NCBI GenBank assembly: GCA_033782935.1
Contig: JAWQEG010000629.1
Coordinates: forward strand, 124,001-188,000
Source of the DNA: Petrolisthes cinctipes
Taxonomy: Eukaryota; Arthropoda; Malacostraca; Decapoda; Porcellanidae
Reading direction: 5' to 3'
Length of the DNA: 64,000 bases
How positions within the stretch are numbered: the stretch's first letter is position 1; every line of letters starts with the position of its first letter. The translations under genes were made by a program, and so were the position numbers. Shown here piece by piece: positions 25,201-40,200 of the stretch. The notes under the pieces are model-generated. The model was not told the DNA's origin. It saw only the letters and a list, made by a program, of their open reading frames with translations, and did no database searches.

Positions 25201-28200
25201 CCCCCGGAACTTTTTGGGCCCACCAATTTTACCCATAATTACTGTATAAAAAAAAAGAAAAAAGAAAAAAATAAACAGTAATCTCCCGGGATATAATTCA
25301 GTGTTGTGGGTGTCTATAGTATTCATCATGGCTCCTAATAAACTACCAAAGAAGCCCACTAAGAAGTTGAGACCTCATAAGACATTAAATTACGAGTGTC
25401 AGCTGCGATCACCATCCTCCCACCACCCCCTCCCGACACTCATAAATTACGTGTGACAACCAGTGGTGCCAGGTCTGATGCACAAAATTTCCCCAACTTC
25501 AACAACAGAATTTCCTTTTTTACCTCAATAATTCCCTGTTTACTCTTCTCTTGAACATTGTCGGTCTTTCTTTTTGGTATTTCGTCTGGTAGAAATTTCC
25601 CTGTTTACTCTTGAACCATCTTTATATAATTTCCGTGTCGACTACAAAATTCCCTAAAACAGAAAAATTTCCTTGCACCTGGGGAAATGTCTCTGTATTG
25701 GGGAATTTTGAAGTCCACACAGGGAAATTATATAAAGATGGTTCAAGAGTAACCAGGAAAATTTCTACCAGATGAAGTACTAAAAATACCGTCATTGTTC
25801 AAGAATAAACAGGGAATTATTGAGGCAAAAAGAGAAATTTTAAAGGTGAAGTTAGGGAAATTTCGTCAAGCAGACCTGGCAACACTGCCTGGCAACAGCT
25901 GCGATCCTCCCATCACCCCCTCCCTACCTCATAAATTACGTGTGACAGGGAAACCTGTATTTAAAAGTAATAAATGTATTTTATACGTATTTTGGGGGGT
26001 ATTTTTCGATAACGCGGAAGTCTCAAACTCCCCTGCCTTCCGGATTAAGGGACTTTTACCGTACTAGTAAAACACTGTAAAATACTATATCATCCTTTAG
26101 AAACATTATAAAGTTGTTCAAATACGAGAGTTGCAAGGAATAATATACCATATTGTACTGAGTTTAAATGGAATCATCACTATGACTGGTTATTTAGTGA
26201 TAAATTTTAAAAGGATATCAAAGTACTTTTTACATAATGACAGGACATTTGGTACAATGATGGCAAAAGGAAACAGGATGGTAAAAGGAAACAGAATAAT
26301 AAAAGGGAAAAAATTAGCTCCACAAATTACTAATAAAATTTTTTCCCGAATGTAGTGGTTACAAGTTCACCTCACATAGTAGAGTACAGGTACTAACTAG
26401 GTCTGGCTCCTGGTGGGTGGAGACTACAGTAACCAGTTGTTGTGTGCAGGTCATCTACAGCAATCCATCCATCAGCATAGGAACCCGTCACACCGTCCAC
26501 AACAATCTCAAACTCTTCATTTCCATAGGTTCCAGGGATTCCAATCTGTTATACAGTATAAACATACTAACTTTATAATCCTACCCTTAAATACAATACA
26601 AGACACAATATAAATTTCTATCAACCTCGCACCACACTCTTCTCAAATTACTTCAGATGGTTGAGATTTATTTTGTGCCTTGGATCAGAACAGAATCATT
26701 GACCCAAGTGCATAAGAATATAGATAAATACTTAAAGACAGAGGATATAGCCTACAATACCTGTCCATACGTCCAGCTTGCTCCCTGATCTCCCTCGAGT
26801 GTCCATACGAGGGTTTTCAGACTCTCAGTGCGGATGTAAACATTCAACTCGGCTTCCGTATCCCCACTCATTGAGAAGAAGAGAGAGAAGCAATACCCAT
26901 ACACATCAATGGGTATGAGGGAGCTGACCAGGGATGTTGCCATGCCACTGTGCTCACCAAAGTCTTCCACTATTACATATCCACCTGTGTTAAGAGTCAG
27001 GGAATATAACAAACTTTTTTATTAATCAATATTTTTGTGTAATGGAGAAAGTAATCAATGTGGAAATTTGATATCTGAGGACAAGATTGTATAATTCATA
27101 ATCAATCATGCAAAAAATCATGGAGTGGAAAAATCGGGTACATTTAAGCTAACATGCATTGCATGACTTTCACATTCAAGTATTAAGATGTCCTCGATCA
27201 GGTCAAAAAATTTAATCTAGAGAGCACCAGTACCAAGTACAACAGTGGCTATAGTGTCTCAATGGAAATGCACAGACTACAAAAGGTTTTTATTTCCAGG
27301 TAAATGCCCCACATAAACAACCTGTGGAAGAATTGGTGGTGTGGTCGGCGGTGGGACCTTTGCCATGGATCTGTTGGCCATTAGTCAGTTGCCAAGAGAG
27401 GTCATCATCAACCTCCACGTGCCACATGCAAAGATGAGCATCTTCGAATGAGCACGAACCAGGCTGAAAAAAATTATCTGAATTAAGTTTGACTCTCTTA
27501 TCCTTTGGCACAGAAAAAACAGTGAATATCAGGTATCCACGAAAAGCATGATAATAATGTAGATGGCTTAGTGTCAAATGTGAACATAACTTCACTTATT
27601 ACCTAGACACTTACCAGAGGGCAGGCTGTGGATGTGAAAGAATAATCATCAATGGCAATGACAGATTCTCCAGTGTCTGGTGATGCTGCTCCTACATCAC
27701 CTTGGATGAGGAATGCAAAGGAGTTACCATCTACCATATATTCAAAGGTTTGTTGGAGGAAAGTCCAGGATAAAGCTCCTTCCACATCATTCAACTCAGC
27801 CAGTGTAGTTGTTGCCCCTCCAAACTCAGCCTAATGAGAATGAAAATATTTATTACAAATGTCAACAGAAATTATCAAGCATGATATAGTTCTGAAGTAT
27901 ATAAACATAAATATTAATCCATCAATACTTGTTCACAACCATAACCTAATGAAAGTATAGAACAATGAATATCATATTCACGCACATATATGGTTAAATT
28001 TCCAGTGGTGACTCCACCGTAACGCTTGTAGTAAAGCTGGAAGCAGTACTGTCCCTGAGGCATGTTTTGGTAAATAGGTGACTGAATGAGAGCCATCCTA
28101 TGTGATCCGACTCCTTGTCCAGCCCAGGTGAGCTGCATGTAGTGGCCAGCGTCTGTGTTGTATGTGTGGTCAACGTTGACAGCTGTAGTGATAAAAACTG

Positions 28201-31200
28201 TCATCATACTGTCAACATTTGTCAGAATTAAACTAATAAATATAATCTGAACACCAATTTCCTCAATCAAAGAAATTATTATCAACTTCACCAAGGATTA
28301 TGAATACTGTATAATAATATAGACTCTAGCTAATGCTAAACAATTCCATTCAGCCAAGACAAAATTGACATGCATTGAGTTAATAAATATTGTATCCTAT
28401 ACCTTCCATGAAACATGCTACTTTGTAAACAAGTAATTAATGCTTTCCCTAATGTTTTCCCTATCAGCCATACCTCCAGAAGATCCATTGACCCACACCC
28501 ATTCGTCGTTGTCTAGGTTTGCCACGTTTCTCCAACCACACATGTTGCCATATTCAAAGTCACACTGACGCCCTTGTTTCTCTCCAGTCTGAAGGAGGTA
28601 AGTAGGCATATCAATCTGTTGTAGACCAACAAGCTAGCAAACTCTTATAGTGTATATCTTCTCTTCCTTATTAAACTGTACCTTGAAGAACAACATTACT
28701 GATTAAGGACATTAGATCAGAAGCAACAGCATGCCCATATTGTAGTGTGTTCAATATTTATCCCGGTGAAAAGATAGATTCAGAGTAGAGTGATGTCATG
28801 GGTGAGAGTAGAGGGAAGTAAAGATTCACCAAAACCTACATATACTTACATCCACATCTTCACAAGTAATGCTATAGGAGTAGAAGTCATCGAGGGCCAC
28901 ATAGGAATACTCATGGTCTTCCTTGAGTGAGGCTACAAGGGCCATAGTCCAGCTGTCAGAACTCTCACTGATGTCTACAAGGGCCGGCATCCATTGGTTT
29001 CCCTGACTCCCTGACCTCATCCATATTTCATCAGTATTCACCTTCAGCTGTTAACAAGAACAACACATGTGTATACTGTATATGAATAAGAATTGTAATG
29101 TAAATTTTATTGTAGTCAATAAGTTATCTATCCATCCATGTATACTGAGCACACGCTTAAACAAAATAATGTATATAAATTATTATTTATTATCCACCTT
29201 TGTTTTTATTACATAAAATAAAATGCAAATAGGTAAGTAGAAGTCAGCTGACAAGAAAATATTTGGATGACAGGCAAAATTATAACACATAGCTTGGAGA
29301 AATGAGTAGCCCCTCCAATGTACCAAGAAAGAGTTTCTCCTCTTCAGATTTAAAACATGAGTACCAACCGAAAGTTTAGACGTGTCACCCCAAATGAAGT
29401 ACCAGAAGACAAAACACTTGACATTGACATCCATGAGGTCTGGACTCTGCAGTGTGGATGTAAAGTCTGGCAGGTCCTCAAGGTCTGGACTCCGGGCGAC
29501 TGAAGCATAGTAACCTGAACCCGAGGAATGATCACCAACAGGACCAATTCCATCAGTACCCAGAGCACCCTGGTGGTCAAAGCACAAATATTAATGCAGA
29601 TACACAATTTAATGCAAATACATTCACAAAAGTGCATTAATAAATAGATACTTGATTACGAATGAGAAATTATACTTACCTTGACAATATTCCACTGAAA
29701 GCCAGGGGGTGAATTATCCTGCCAGCCACACAAAGGATCAATGCTATCTTCAAAATCACAGAAGAAATCAAAGCCTGGTGTTGGTGTTGGGAGTGGGGTG
29801 GTGCTGGTGGGGATAGGGGTTCCTACCATTGCTTCTGATGGCTCAACACTACAGCTTTCACCTTGCCTCAATACCAAATCATCAACAGCTATGACACCAC
29901 TTCCAGTTTCTTGAAGCATACCCAAAGAAGCCGTTAATGAAAGCTGTGAAAGAAAATAATAATCATATGTTACATGAACTTGGTAGTCTACTGTACTGTA
30001 CAATGATTAAAAATTAATGGTACAAACTTTGGTGAATTACTTTGACACCTGAGACAATGGATATACTGTATACGGTTATGGAATACCTACTGCATTATGG
30101 CCTTCTTGCGAGGTAACAGGCAGGGAGGCATATATCCACTCATATTCAGATGTCACTGGACCATTCAGAGACCAGAGAGGTGTTTCATTCTGGGTGTTTA
30201 TACTAATATAGCTTACTTGTAAAGTGCCAACATTTTCTCCCCACATATTGAACCTGTAAAATATATATAATTATCAACCAACTATTCATATAACAAAATA
30301 TTAAAGATGAAAATATTTAAACCCTGGAAGATCTGCTTCATATATAATGAGTGACAAATGGCCAATGTAGTGGAGAAATTATTACAGTTCTTTGGTCAGC
30401 CATTAAGGGGAGTTTCCAAAGGGATACAAGGCATCAATACATACTGTATGAATGAATATTAGTATTTCTGTAGTACCATATTAGTATTAGTATCAAACTT
30501 TACTGTCATATTATTATGTATACTATTATCAACACTATTTTACTATCATCATGATTAATTTCATCATATACAAAGACTCATACAATACTAACCAGAAAGA
30601 GAAGCATGATGTAACATAGAGTGGGAAGGGTTCAGAATAAATGGTTGCAGTGTCACCTGGAGAGTTTGGTGGACCAGTCATCAGAGCCAGAAACTTGCCA
30701 GACTCTGGAAAACATCTCAGATAATAATATCTCAACGTTTTAATACTCTTGTGAATATTAGAATAAACATTCGTGCATATTTCATAAGCATTACAGACTG
30801 AGAAAAGGAGAAAAACAGCATCTTATGAGGATTGATAAATATGTGCTTGAATGTTTATACTACAACATAAGATGTGTATGTGTGTGTGCATTAGTGTGTG
30901 TGTAAGAAAGAATACTGAACCAAAATCTGGGTAAATGTAATGTTTGAAATCATGCTTCATCAACTTTAAAGTCTTACCACTGGTATGGTCATGCAGGTTG
31001 CCCAGATTATCAACAACTTCCCATTGCAATTCAACATCTGAACTAACAACCCAGCGACACAAGCCATTGTCAAACGTGCAGGTTACAGGTTCAGGGCAGG
31101 GAAGAGGTACAACACTAATATCATCCACAGCCAAAGTTCCCCAAGTGTCACTCCCAGTCAATGCTTCAAACACCACCTGAATAGAAACATATTCATTACT

Positions 31201-34200
31201 ATTTACACGAGAGTCTATAATCGTGTCGTGGTTTTGTTCAGTGATTAACTGTAACTTGAATAAATAATATGAAAGGTAGGAAGGTTGTAAGATACAGGGA
31301 ATAGCAGTTGATCTGAAGAATTGCTGCAGTCCAATATATTAACTAAGTCAAAAATTGATAATCCTCACCGAGAAATTAGCATTAACGTCCCAGACTTCTG
31401 AAGAATATGAGCCAGCCCACCATCTGCTGAGAAACGACTGGTGTTGTTGCCAGACGTTGGAGCTAGCCATGTTCCCCTGCTTGTGGTATACCTGTAATAA
31501 AAACCAAGTAAAACTGTGACACAATTAAGATAAAACCCAAGTGAATTTGTGAGACACTTATGATAAAACCCAAGTATAAATGTGACTTACTTACGATAAA
31601 ATCCAAATGAAACTGGGAGACACTTATGATAAAACAAGAAAAAATGAGACACTTGCAATAACAAACAAGTGAAATTGTGATACACTTGCGATAAAACCCA
31701 AGTGTAATTGTGATACACTTGAATATAACCCAATACATACTGTGATATACCTTCAACAAAATCCAACACAACTTGTATGGATGATTCACATTGGGGTAGC
31801 TGTAATGACTGGTTAAACGCCTCACTGAAGGACTAAATGATGGACTGAGTATAACAAGAGTTTTTAATTGGTTGCAAGCAGGATCTCATTTATCAAACCA
31901 AACTATGATATGAATACAGGTCAGTACATGCAAATGAGGGTTAACAATATGCTTGAGTCATCTTAATGTGTATAGAAATGTTTACTGGCAACTGTATATA
32001 TTCTCTAAGGCAGTGGTTCTTAACCTTTTTCAATATATGCACCCCTTTCAAATCAGCAGTCAGTTCTCGCACCCCCCGATTGCTGAAATACAAAAAAATG
32101 CTAAAACCGTATATACGTGGTTTTAACAAGTACATTTGTAGCCATCACAATACATTCCATGAAAGTATTGTAATAGCTACACCGCTACAGTAATGATCTA
32201 TGTTACATAAACCGCCCATTTAAATATTTGTAAAGAAAGCAAAATAAAAAATGATACACAACCAATCCTCCACCCTACTGTATATGTATCAATAAGAAAA
32301 AGTTATTAAAACAAGGAAACTATAAATCACTCAAGCAGAGGACTGCATGTTGATGGTGTGGGAGGGTGGTGTGGTCTGAGACGTGACAATACCCTCCCTC
32401 CCTCTGTCGCCTACGTGTCCTATAGCCTAAGCGTCCCTCCTTCGTCCCTCCGAATCACATACATGTATCCTGTACTCCAGTCTGTTGCAACTATGGCACT
32501 TCATTAGGATATTAGGTGTAGGTTTATCTCTAGTTCAGAACACTGCTGTAGCAAAAAGATTTTTTTTTTTTGGCAGAAATAAATAACATGCATATAAAAA
32601 AGTATAATTTGCTTTAATTATTCATAGGCATCCTCACACCCCTTAGGAACCGGCCTCGCACCCGAGCACCCCTGGTTAAGAACCACTGCTCTAAGGGGAG
32701 ATTTTGTTGGTGAATTGGAAGGTCTCTGATTTCTCCAAGCTATGCCACAAAACAGATCCTCTATTAGTACCATTGAGGGCATTTGTTTTTTTATATAGTT
32801 AGGAGGAATCAGTAGCTTTCCAATTTGTCAACAAGACAGTCTCCTTACTCTTCCTTTCATCAGACTTACCGACAGAGTTGCTACATCATTTCCATACATG
32901 AAGAACCAGAAAGTGACACAGAAGGTGGAGGTTTCTGGCATAATGGAAGGGGTGACTAGGTGAGCAATTTTCTCCTTCCCTACCAGTGAAACATCCACAA
33001 ACATTGTATGACCTGTAAACAAAGAGACAGAAATTTATATGTTAGTGACACATAAAGAAATTCAATTCAATTATGTAATAACAAGTACCAGGCCATATAG
33101 GGCATGAAGAAGTAAATCAGTTGAATTTCTTAGAGAATACATTGACAGATAACCTTAGATAATAACACTTAGAGAAACTGTACCGTAGTTTAGTTGAATT
33201 TCATACAGCAAAATACAACAGCTTACTTTCTTTAAGCACACCAGAGGACAGAAGAAATTGAGTCTGTGTGAAAATTTTGTGGGCTTGAAAGGGAGAGTGA
33301 TTGTGAGTGTGATCTATTTCACTGGGTATTGTCTTTACTTTCTGTATTCTGCTTCCTTTTTCCACCCCTGGCACTAAAGCCCCCGACCCCTTGAAAAAGA
33401 GAGAAATGGAGTATTGATGATGATGGATGTTTAGTGTTGTACTGACCAATGGGTGAATTAAGAGTATGGTCAAGAGGCGTTCCTTCGTCACTCCATGTCC
33501 AGACTGCAGTGTCACCAGAGACTGAGCTATGGAAGCCACACAATGATGGAGCCTCAAAATCACAAAACAGTGAGCCTTCCACCACACCTGCAGCAGAAAC
33601 CCCATATTCAACAAAAAGGTTACAGTGAACTCTGATTTTACACTGATATTATGGGTGTGTAATGAAATGTGTGTAATGAAACTGTGTACAGAAAACCCTC
33701 ATTGTACAGTACAGTACACTGTTATTTTGGGTGTGTAATGTAGTGTACAATAAGTGTTTACAGCATATAAATTCATTACACACACTCTATTAACATAGAT
33801 AATCCCCATGCTATACAACTTTGCAAAATTTGTAGACATGAACTATTATACAACAGACCTTTGATGAAAATCTAATAAATACATGTAATAACCACTTCAT
33901 TTTACTCTCAGTCCCTATTTGATGACCACCAAATGTTTTCCCAGTCATCTGTTATTTATTACCATATAAACTATGTGATTTAATGGGCCTGTGATAACTA
34001 ATAAGTGCTAAATATGTTTTTATAATATCAAGGCCCTACTGTATATACATGTGTACTATCAAAGACAAAACTTGTGTCGTGAAATCTGGTGAAAATATAT
34101 GGTAAAGGGCTAAACATACTGGGCATGAACATTACTGTGGTGGGGTTTTCATCATGTTTCACAAGTAATATATCATTGGACAAGACAGCAAAACCAGTTT

Positions 34201-37200
34201 TGTCTTTGCTAGTATAGTACACAGTTTTAAAACACCTTGCTGTGCTTATCAGATTTCACAGATGCACAGACAACAAAATATTTGTTTGTGCTTTGGGCCA
34301 TATTCAAGAACATCCGTGGTGTTGACAATGGCGTGGTACTAGTATGACAGCTCGATTGTTTTTCTATGGAGCCATCGTACCGGTACCACACCATCGTCAA
34401 TGTTCCTGAATATGGCCCATTGACTTACCTTCTGAGCATGGGTTATCAGAAAGCGAGGTGTAGTTGAAGGCCATCTTTCCTGACCATCCCTTAGTGACGG
34501 CTCCCCTGATAGCAATACCCCGGACGGCCTTCTCTGTGATCTCCATGTTTGAGGTCTGCCACTGTCCCCCTGAACCCATGCTGGCAGTCATCAGAAAGTA
34601 CAGGTCACTTCCTTGTTCTCTGTAAACACAATTCACAGTCTGAGTCTCATGCAGGAGGAGTTATTGTCAGGCAATGATGATAATGGTATGTTACAATGGA
34701 TTATGGGGATACTCTCTTGACGGTAAACTGGAGAGCTATTGATTATTAATTTGTTCATCATCTTCAAATGAGAGGGATTGACAATGATGATAATATTAAG
34801 AATCTTCTCCTCTGTATTTTACTTAAATATATTTTAATTTCATTAAACCAACAAAATTTAAAAAATACAACAACCAACCCTTGGGCAACAATACTGAAGT
34901 GTGCTTCGGTTTCAGTCTGCAGCATCCATGTGAGAGTGAAGCAAACTGCCTCAGATCCCTCAGACACCATGAAGGAAGGACTTGTTACTGAAGCCTGGTA
35001 ATATCCATCCTTTACTCCAGTCAACATTTCCAGCCACATTTCATTTTCATTCTCTGTTCAGGGACAGTAAGGACTTTCGTAAAACACAAAAACAGAAATA
35101 CAATATAATGAAACAAGGAATCATAATTACTGGAGTTAATAAATATATTTCGGAAAGTATTCAAATTAATAGTGCAAAAATTTTTGTTCTATAGTCATCA
35201 CATGAACTGATGACAGTGTATATAAAAGTTTTCCATCACAAAGAATTCTAAATACTAACCAAAAAAATTTGAAAACCAGTTACAGCAGACCCTTGATATT
35301 ATGAACAAAAAGAATGTTGTATCCATCACTTCATTTTCCACTTAGTTCCTCATTGAACAAACCTCAAACTTTCCAAGGCTTCTGTAATTCATTATCATAC
35401 AGTCTAAGTGATCTACTGGGCTTGTGTTAATTGATGTGTTATTTGTGTTTGCATAATATCGAGGGTATACTGCATCACTTTGGTGCGCAAGTATAAAGTA
35501 CATAGACTGACCATTGTAGCTCCACTGTACGTTTTGGTTATCTGGGTCATTCTCCCAGCCACATGGTCCCTCTGTAAAGTTGCAGGACACAGACTGTCCC
35601 ACAAAAAATTTACAGTTAAATAATAATAAATATTATTGTGCACAGTGTATGGAGTTCATGAACACATTATCATTAACAGACTCATTATACAAGATACGTC
35701 ATTTTACTTAGGAGTATACACTATTTACAATGGGACAACAGCCTAATGCCAATTTCATTGTCATTCCCATTTATTAAGGCCTGTCTACACAAGCGGGGAT
35801 GTCCGGCGGGCAGCGCGGTCACAGGCAAATTCTACCGGTCATGCCCATAATGTTGTATACAAGGCAGAGTCGATGAAGGGACAGACCTGTCCGACGCTGC
35901 CAGTAGGTGGTTGTTGTTGTTGAAGTTCCTCAAGCTGTCTGGCCGAGCAGCCCCGAGCTCCTGAGGAAGGTCATGGCCTGAACCGGGCTTTCCCACAGTG
36001 CCCTCAGAGAGTGTATGTTGTGTTGTTGGCGAGTGTGGTTGTGTGCATTGCAGTCTTCAATAATGTGTTTAATAGAATGGGGTGCTGTGTTGCATCCCGG
36101 ACAGGCATCCGCAGTGGCTCCATCCAGCCTCTTCTGATATGTCAGAAGGGCCGGGTGGTGGCCACACCGCAGCCTGGCCAGGTGGACTCTGTCCTCACGG
36201 GGAAGGAAGGATTCGGATGGGTGGATGTCAGGAGGTCGTGCATGCAGCTGAGTGTTTGGATGGATTGATGAGTGATTTGAGTATGGATGTGTTTCTGGAG
36301 ATTGGTTTGGGGTGGGCAGGGTGTAAGAGATGATAGTATTTGTTTATGGTATCGTGTACTGGGTGTTGTTTTGATGTTCCTTGGCATGTGTGGGTGTTGT
36401 GCCATGTAGTGTAGTGGATGGTGTGGGTTTGTGGAGGCTGCAGCAAGTGTTTGTGTGCCTCTCATGTCAAGGTGATCCTTGATTTTGAGGACTTTGGTTT
36501 CATAGTGTAGGTGGTCTGTAGGTGTGGTAGCTGTGCAGCCTGTGATTATATTTAGGGCTCTGTTCTGTATGGTTTGAAGGGTGTTGTGATGAGTCTCAGT
36601 GAGGTTTGAAGCCCAGGCAGGGCTTGCATAATCCATCACTGATCGAATATATTGTTTGTATACTGTGGTTGTGGTTTCTTTGTTGTGTCCGAATGTTGTG
36701 CTGGCAAGTGATCTGAGGGCTTTAAGTCTTTGCATGCATTTGTTTTTGATGGCCGTAATATGTTGTTTGAATGTCATGGATGTATTGTATGTTATGCCAA
36801 GTATTTTGTGTGTGTGTGTGTGTGGTATAGGTGTGTTGTTTATGGTGAGGTGTGGTGTGTAGCGGTGTTCTGCATTCCAGTTGGTGAGAAGGGTGACAGT
36901 TGACTTGGTGGGTGCTATTTTAAGTCTGTTTGTGGTGAACCAGGCATTAAGTGTGTTGAGGTAGGGTTGGAGGATGAGTGACTGTGTCTGCATTTCTGTG
37001 TGTACATGTGAGTGTTATGTCGTCTGCGTAGGAGGCTATGTGTATTTGTGGTGCCTGGGTTGTTGGTATGTCATGTATGTATAGGTTGAAAAGGGTGGGT
37101 GAGAGTACAGAGCCTTGGGGGACACCGTTGGTGAAACTTTTAATGTTACATGACTGACCAGCAAATGTAACATGGGCTACTCTTCCTCCCAAGAAGCTGG

Positions 37201-40200
37201 CCAGCCATCTTTTGGTGTTATTATGCATGTTTGTGTTGTATATTTTGTTTGTGAGGTTGTGGCGGGGGATGGCATCAAATGCTTTACTAATGTCCAATGT
37301 AACTAAGAGTGTTCTGTGTGGGGGTTCTATCTGAGTTGATGTCATCAAAAATTCTTTGTGTGAGGTCTGTAAGAAGGGTGTTTGTTGAGTGTAGCGGTCT
37401 GAAGCCATGTTGTGAAGATGCAAGGGGGATGTGTGGTGTGATTAGTTTAATGATGAGGCGCTCAGTGATTTTGGAGGGGATACAGAGGAGGGTGATGGGA
37501 CGGTGTGATGAGGGTAGTGTGGGATCTTTGTTGGGTTTGGGGATGGTGATGATGTTTCCCTATTTCCCAGTAGGTGGTTGAGTGCAGTACATAAAAGCTG
37601 TATCAACTTAACTGTTAGTGGTTTAGACCAGCAGATGCTAGGTGGCTCACTGTACGAGTCTTGGGTAGACATCACAAGATATCGATGTTAACAGTGCTAC
37701 AACGAACTGAGAAGTGCAAGGCAAGCTGAATATAGTTCCCCGATGTTAACTTGCAACTAGCAGCTTTGTAGCTCCTCAATCCACCGGGCACAGAATGGTG
37801 ATTTTGCTCAACACAGGTTCGAACCTTTCACTGGTTTGCCCGTTAAACGTGCCCGCCGATCAACTCTGCTCGTGTAGACAGGCCTTTATAGTTCCTCCTA
37901 GAGCACATTTTACTACTCAAAGGTAATGATATCTGGACAGTTCAGGCAATAAAGTCATTAGGCGCTTCAGTAATAAATCATTACATACAGTACACGAGTT
38001 TCTTTTTTTTTTTCTAAAGTACTCACCCCTTGATCAGGTTCATTGGCAGGAAGGCGTGGACATATTATCTCTTTCAGGAAGAGGAAGTCATCAAGTGCAA
38101 TCTTTGTCTGGGAAGTGCTGCGTTCTCCTCTAATGTACACCTGGATGAGGGACAAAGGAGTTTATAATTATCAGCAACCATTCTGGATAGCCTACTGAGG
38201 TGAATGAAAATATCATACAAAAATCAGAACAATTATTATATATTTCTGTAGCCTACAGTATTTTGAATAGGAAAACAATAATAAGGTCTTCATAATAATA
38301 CTGATGATGGTGCTGAAAATAATGATACTAACTATTAATGATGAAGATGATAATTACTTTACATTAAAACCAAGAGAACATGATATTTACCACGAATATG
38401 ACAAAAACCTCAGTACAGTACCATCCTCACCGTGAAACAACTGATACTTACTGTATGAGAGGATTTTAAATATATTCACTTTACAGTATGTTTAGAGATA
38501 CAATGAAATTACGACAAAATTAATAGTCTAAAAATATTTGTCAGAATTAAATAAACTCACCTGATATGCAACCTCCTCGAAGATGAAGTTACGAGCCTCA
38601 ACTCTGACCTGTCCCTGTGCCCATCCTCCACCGGGTGTGTCGTCCTCGGTCCACAGTGTTGTCTCCGTCCCGTCACCCACCATGACGCTCAGTTTCACCT
38701 CACCTTTGCCCTGGATAGTAAGTACCAAACACATTCACCTTGATACAAAATATTTCCTGTACACATTCACCTTGATACAAAATATTTACCAAACACATTC
38801 ACCTTGATACAAAATATTTCCTGTACACATTCCCTCGATACAATATAGGTACCATACTCTTCGGTCACAGAAAGAATGGATGAAATGAATCTAGCCCACT
38901 CCTATCCTTCCCATAGTCCATTATTTTAATCTCGAGAAAAATGTTAAAGGCTGCCTCATTATATTTCGCATCTCAACCCAAGACAAAATACATACAAAAT
39001 TTACACAACTAGGTACAGTGCTTATTTGCAACATATAAACACTGGAATATAATACAAAATGTGTATCAAAGATCATATTGTATAATTTATCATATCTAAG
39101 AAGGGAATCGGTGAGTATTCGCCCAAACATAAATAAACTCACTATACTTATAAGCACTTATACTATACTTATACTGTACTATTCATATTCTGTACTATAC
39201 TTATATGCATTATACTTATATATATACAGTACTTATAATATAGTTATATGCACTATACTTATACTTATATACATACTACACTTATATGCACTATACTTAT
39301 ACTATACTTATACACACAATACTTATAATATACTGTACTTATACACACTATACTTATACTCACGTGAATGAGATACCAGAATGAGAAGCAGAAGTCATTG
39401 TGTTGTTCCGGGACCAATAGTTGACTCTCCAGTATGGCCACTTCATCCTCGAGCCATTCACCCCATAGGTACAAAAACTTTCCTGTGGGTGGGGGGGAGG
39501 GGACACAGATCTTAAGGGGGGGGTCACACAGATCTTAAGTGGATGGTATACAAACTTTCCTGTAGGTGGGGAGGGGAGGGACACACTGATCTTAAGGGGA
39601 GATTCTCTCTTGTTGTTTAATGTGAGGGCTAATGATTCCTCCAAAGTATATAATATGTCAGGAAACAGAACCAATGAGTAAATATAATGGCATCACATTG
39701 CTTGGAAAAATATGGAGGAATCAGCTGCTTCATATTTATTTGGGCCGTAGACAAGACCATATCGTCAATACATTTTATATGGCCATCGTACTCGTACCCC
39801 AGGCATCGGGCATTGGGACCCGACGATATGTTCTTTTCTACGGCCCATACCACCACCATCAACCAAGACTGTATAATATCCCACCACCCATTGAAAATAA
39901 AAACATTATAAACTGTATGTATGATTATTATATACGGTACCTGTTGTATCATTGTTGTGGTCTGAGTGAGGTGTGTCGTTACTCTCCTCACCAGAACCCA
40001 CCAACCACACAGCCTCATTAATATACTCTGTGGTGTCATTGGTCAGTATGTTCTGCCATCCACATGTACCAGATTCAAAGGTACATGTCCCTGCAGGATG
40101 GATAAATATTATAATGAGTTTTAGTGATGTTGTATGGCTGGATAAAAATGTACAGTCACGAGTCATCCATCCACATGTAGGCTACAGTTGGACACAGGAA

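Noticed and set aside
37815..37830. GGTTCGAACC B-box-like site suggesting a tRNA or SINE
   Set aside because: No A box at the right distance and no cloverleaf; it lies in the arm of a TIR element.
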